This document shows positions 5,031 through 6,230 of a stretch of DNA of 6,230 nt, piece after piece. The stretch covers positions 1-6,230 of the forward strand of contig CABQAC010000132.1 of NCBI GenBank assembly GCA_902462035.1, given 5' to 3'. The DNA comes from an uncultured Eubacteriales bacterium (GTDB lineage: Bacteria; Bacillota; Clostridia; Oscillospirales; Acutalibacteraceae). Every line of letters starts with the position of its first letter. Position 1 is the first letter of the stretch. A program made the position numbers and the translations under genes. Under the pieces are notes generated by a model, which was not told the origin of the DNA, ran no database searches, and worked only from the letters and a program-made list of their open reading frames with translations.

Positions 5031-6230
5031 CTATTCCACAAAGTCAAATTCCAGGTCATAAAGCGAAACCGTGTCCCCCTCCTGGCACCCGGCGCCGCGC
5101 AGAGCGTCGATCACCCCGCTGGAAACGAGCACCCGCTGAAAGTACTGCAGGGAATCCGAATCGCTGAAATTAATCTGCCGAAAAACGCGAAGCAGCCAAG
5201 GCGCTTCCACAAAATAGACGTCGCCTTCGCGGCGGATCTGCACCTCCCGGCCGCACAAATCTTCGGCGGCGGGCAGCACCGGGGGCTCCGCCTCGTACGT
5301 AGCTACCGGCGGAAGCTGCGGCAACATAGCGCCGATCCGGTTGAGCAGAGGCTGCACCCCTTCGCGTATTGCGGCCATAAGCGGAAAAAACGCGTAGCCC
5401 TTCCCGGTTACATAGCTACGGAACTGTTCAATTTGTTCTTCGGTGGCAAGGTCGCATTTGTTGCCCGCCACCAGCATGGGCCGTTTTGCCAGTTCGGGGT
5501 TAAATCGCGCCAGCTCCCGGTTGATGGTCTCAAAATCCGCTACCGGGTCGCGCCCCTCGCTGCCGGAGACGTCCACCAAATGCACCAAAAGGCGGCAACG
5601 CTCCACATGGCGCAAAAACTGGTGGCCCAGGCCCACGCCTTCCCCCGCGCCCTCGATCAGCCCGGGGATGTCCGCCATCACAAAGGAGGCTCCTTCCGCC
5701 AGGCGCACCACGCCCAGCACCGGCGTAATGGTGGTAAACGGGTAGTTGGCAATCACCGGCTTGGCCTCGCTGACGACCGACACCAGCGTGGATTTCCCCA
5801 CGTTCGGGAATCCCACCAGCCCTACGTCCGCCAGCAGCTTGAGTTCCAGCTGGACCTCGTACTCTTCGCCGGGCGTGCCGGGCTTTGCAAAACGGGGTAC
5901 CTGGCGGGTAGGCGTGGCAAAATGCATGTTGCCCCAACCGCCTTTTCCGCCGCGGGCCACCACGACAGGCTCGTCGCCGGACAGATCGGCCAGCAGCCTT
6001 CCCGTATCCGCCTCGCGCACCAAGGTACCGCGGGGCACCAGGATGACGAGATCCGGCGCGCTTTTGCCGCTGGAACGACCGGAACGGCCGTTTTCTCCGT
6101 CCTGCGCAAGGTATTTTCTTTTGTAGCGGAAGTCCGCCAGGGTCGCTAAATTGGTGTCCACCTGGAATACCACATTGCCGCCCCGGCCGCCATCGCCGCC
6201 GTCCGGCCCGCCGGCTGCCACGTATTTTTC
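5031..6230 (-). CDS. obg: Obg family GTPase, N-terminus cut by window edge
   Basis: This is an essential GTPase that binds the 50S ribosomal subunit late in assembly; in Bacillus it also links to the stress response and sporulation. In total 399 residues are visible. Comparison with the usual N-terminus suggests about 24 residues, with the start codon, lie beyond the right edge. The window opens in EKYVAAGGPDGGDGG, part of the glycine-rich Obg fold (to about residue 132). The G domain follows: G1 GFPNVGKST (140-148), switch I YPFTT (163-167), G3 DIPGLIEGAGEG (187-198), G4 NKCD (257-260). In the G5 region FFPLMAAIREGV (281-292) a Met (285) stands where Bacillus Obg has Ser in the SA motif. The C-terminal OCT domain (about 328-397) is present, ending EGDTVSLYDLEFDF. 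Numbers count from the first visible residue. An internal GTG at 6221 is not the start, since EKY before it is family sequence. The TAG stop is at 5033-5031, followed closely by mrnC. Confidence 0.97.
   Translation of the reverse strand, partial: EKYVAAGGPDGGDGGRGGNVVFQVDTNLATLADFRYKRKYLAQDGENGRSGRSSGKSAPDLVILVPRGTLVREADTGRLLADLSGDEPVVVARGGKGGWGNMHFATPTRQVPRFAKPGTPGEEYEVQLELKLLADVGLVGFPNVGKSTLVSVVSEAKPVIANYPFTTITPVLGVVRLAEGASFVMADIPGLIEGAGEGVGLGHQFLRHVERCRLLVHLVDVSGSEGRDPVADFETINRELARFNPELAKRPMLVAGNKCDLATEEQIEQFRSYVTGKGYAFFPLMAAIREGVQPLLNRIGAMLPQLPPVATYEAEPPVLPAAEDLCGREVQIRREGDVYFVEAPWLLRVFRQINFSDSDSLQYFQRVLVSSGVIDALRGAGCQEGDTVSLYDLEFDFVE

Noticed and set aside
4872..6149. A 425-codon open frame on the plus strand opposite obg and mrnC
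   Set aside because: It is the antisense shadow of two clearly recognised genes in GC-rich DNA; its translation is rich in His, Arg, Gln and Pro with no recognisable domain.

Overview
The window reads as chromosomal DNA of a GC-rich, spore-forming Firmicute, probably a clostridial lineage such as the Oscillospiraceae. This is an inference. It rests on strong AGGAGG-type ribosome binding sites, a YitT-family membrane protein, Mini-ribonuclease III (largely a Firmicutes enzyme) next to Obg, and a sigma-G-like forespore promoter. Five of the six genes lie on the minus strand. One very small gene lies on the plus strand.

Right part (about 4530-6230, minus strand, read right to left): the Obg GTPase lacks about 24 N-terminal residues, which lie beyond the right edge. 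It is followed 18 bases later by mrnC (Mini-ribonuclease III). A short gap with a possible weak promoter follows, then a YitT/DUF2179 membrane protein. Obg acts in large-subunit assembly and Mini-III matures 23S rRNA ends, so the pair forms a small ribosome-biogenesis unit. The YitT gene ends at a bidirectional terminator near 3618-3653.

Middle (about 3310-3660): a 58-residue protein on the plus strand, two thirds Asn plus Gln, is built from an 11-residue repeat. Just upstream is an exact match to the sigma-G consensus (GCATA, 18-base spacer, CATAATA), and directly downstream is its own terminator. I read it as a candidate forespore-expressed storage protein resembling gamma-type small acid-soluble spore proteins. 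This is the most interesting item in the window.

Left part (1-3309, minus strand): an RsmF-type 16S rRNA m5C methyltransferase gene runs divergently from the small gene. After 25 bases comes a large cytoplasmic GH65-like (alpha/alpha)6-barrel glycosidase, whose C-terminus lies beyond the left edge. The short gap suggests co-transcription, although the functions look unrelated.

No tRNA, rRNA, CRISPR, insertion sequence or phage feature was seen. Apart from the intergenic regions 3310-3382, 3560-3660 and 4531-4613, almost every base is coding.
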